DNA from: Taudactylus pleione
Lineage: Eukaryota > Chordata > Amphibia > Anura > Myobatrachidae
Length of the DNA stretch: 64,000 nucleotides
Assembly (NCBI GenBank): GCA_031769625.1
Contig: JAUIMM010000113.1
Location: 10,117,001-10,181,000 of the forward strand
Direction of reading: 5' to 3'
Of the stretch, positions 63,291 through 64,000 are shown in pieces. Each line of letters opens with the position of its first letter. The first letter of the stretch is position 1. The notes below the pieces were generated by a model. It was not told the DNA's origin. It searched no databases and saw only the letters and a list, made by a program, of their open reading frames with translations. A program made the translations under genes and the position numbers.

Positions 63291-63705
63291 GATGCCTCCA
63301 TGTAGCAGGCTGACAGACGCAGTACTCTGTCAGCCTGTCCTCAATGCTTTGTGAAAGCTAGAAATTAAAATAAAGGAAAATAAAAGAAAAAATACTAAGA
63401 GTGGGCTGGAGCTCAGCCCTATGTGACCGGCTCTCTCGGGCACATTCTAAAAACTGGGGCTGATGGGGCATAGAGGGGGAGGAGCCAGTCACACTTCAGA
63501 ATTATTTAAAGTGCCAGGCTCTGCTCTACCACCGTCTATACCCCACTGTCTTGAACTCCAGTGTCCCCTAGTGGATGAAGGAGAAAGAGGAATTTCCACT
63601 ACGGGAAGCTTCTATAGTATTCATGATGAGCTGTGTAATTCTGGAATGCTAGAGTATAAATCTGTTCATTGCAGTGGTAATCAGGATATTGGCTATCAGT
63701 ATAAA

Positions 63706-64000
63706 AGGACACTACAGTTTGAGTCTCCCATATTCAAATATTCCAAAATACAGAATTTATTTTAGCATGACTAAGCTATGATTCTGCTTTTTGATGGTTC
63801 AAAGTGCACAAATTTAGTTTGAGCCACAAAATTATTGAAAATATTGAATAAAATGACCTGCAGGCTGTGTGTATATGAAACAAATGCATTCTGAGTTTAG
63901 ATTTGGGTCCCTTTCCCAAGATAATTCATTATGGTATACAAATACTCCAAAATACAGAATATTCAGATATCCAAAATACCCCTGGTCTGAAGCATTTTAT
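63706..64000. mobile_element. Pogo/Tigger-like remnant, runs off right edge
   Basis: CAGTTTGAGTCTCCCATATTC through CTCCAAAATACAGAATATTC and CCAAAATACCCCTGGTC follows the 34354 element base for base with scattered changes. The far terminus lies beyond the window. Confidence 0.8.

Larger units (their letters stand above)
57700..63586 (-). mobile_element. DIRS-like element, copy C, largely noncoding (non-autonomous)
   Basis: Long inverted termini (57745-57880 and 63580-63445) share GACACTGGAGTTCAAGACAG and GTATAGACGGTGGTAGAGCA with very few differences. The internal complementary region (58048-58145) joins complements of right (GGATTTATCGGTAAGTACC) and left (ATCCACTAGGGGACACTGG) ends, as in copies A and B. 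Only a possible recombinase C-terminal remnant (58314-58150, minus) is coding-like. The interior is a mosaic of 5S-like, SINE and TA-repeat sequence. It lies in an E2F5 intron in the sense direction. Confidence 0.82.

Noticed and set aside
57700..63586. A DNA transposon with long terminal inverted repeats
   Set aside because: The inverted ends alone would fit, but the internal block joining complements of both ends is a DIRS feature and no transposase is seen.

Overview
This window is nuclear DNA of a vertebrate, most likely an anuran amphibian. The evidence is spliced GT-AG genes with vertebrate-type proteins, introns packed with DNA-transposon remnants, tRNA-headed SINEs, and three DIRS-type tyrosine-recombinase retrotransposons, a class common in frogs. 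The species cannot be fixed from sequence alone. There are no operons, CRISPR arrays or bacterial features.

Four protein genes can be reconstructed exon by exon with consistent splice phases. (1) The 3' end of WWP1 (+, 514-4440): the last four coding exons of a HECT ubiquitin ligase. (2) RMDN1 (-, 35573-16373): complete, ten coding exons, 302 codons plus stop. (3) RBIS/C8orf59 (+, 40072-43638): three coding exons, 98 codons plus stop. (4) The 3' part of E2F5 (-, 57286-46610): five coding exons running from the marked-box region to the pocket-protein-binding C terminus; upstream exons lie beyond the right edge. WWP1 and RMDN1 are tail to tail, RMDN1 and RBIS head to head, RBIS and E2F5 tail to tail. 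Against the human 8q21 order as I remember it (E2F5-RBIS-CA13 ... WWP1-RMDN1-CPNE3), this arrangement is what a single inversion of the CA13-to-RMDN1 block would give.

Region by region: 1-4.9 kb is the end of WWP1, with a 123-bp tandem repeat and a SINE tail abutting one splice acceptor. 5.4-6.8 kb is a GC-rich minisatellite. 6.9-12.3 kb is DIRS copy A (+) with decayed gag, RT/RNase H and recombinase. 12.3-16.1 kb holds old repeats and a MITE. 16.4-35.6 kb is RMDN1, whose introns hold three Tc1-like elements, a near-perfect 260-bp palindrome, several MITEs (one made of eight consecutive hairpins), a hAT-type MITE, a SINE and a pogo/Tigger-like element. 35.6-40.05 kb lies between RMDN1 and the RBIS start codon; it has a plausible shared promoter and is otherwise MITEs. 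40-46.6 kb is RBIS and spacer. 46.6-57.3 kb is E2F5, with one intron filled by a MITE that was itself split by DIRS copy B (-). 57.7-63.6 kb is DIRS-like copy C (-), which keeps the terminal architecture but has almost no coding content and carries a 5S rRNA-derived sequence. The window ends inside a second Tigger-like element.

The most interesting material is structural. All three DIRS copies keep the diagnostic internal complementary region. In A and B, but not C, a core of about 25 bp inside the inverted terminal repeats is flipped. Copy C looks like a non-autonomous DIRS derivative, and two elements are built from strings of hairpins.
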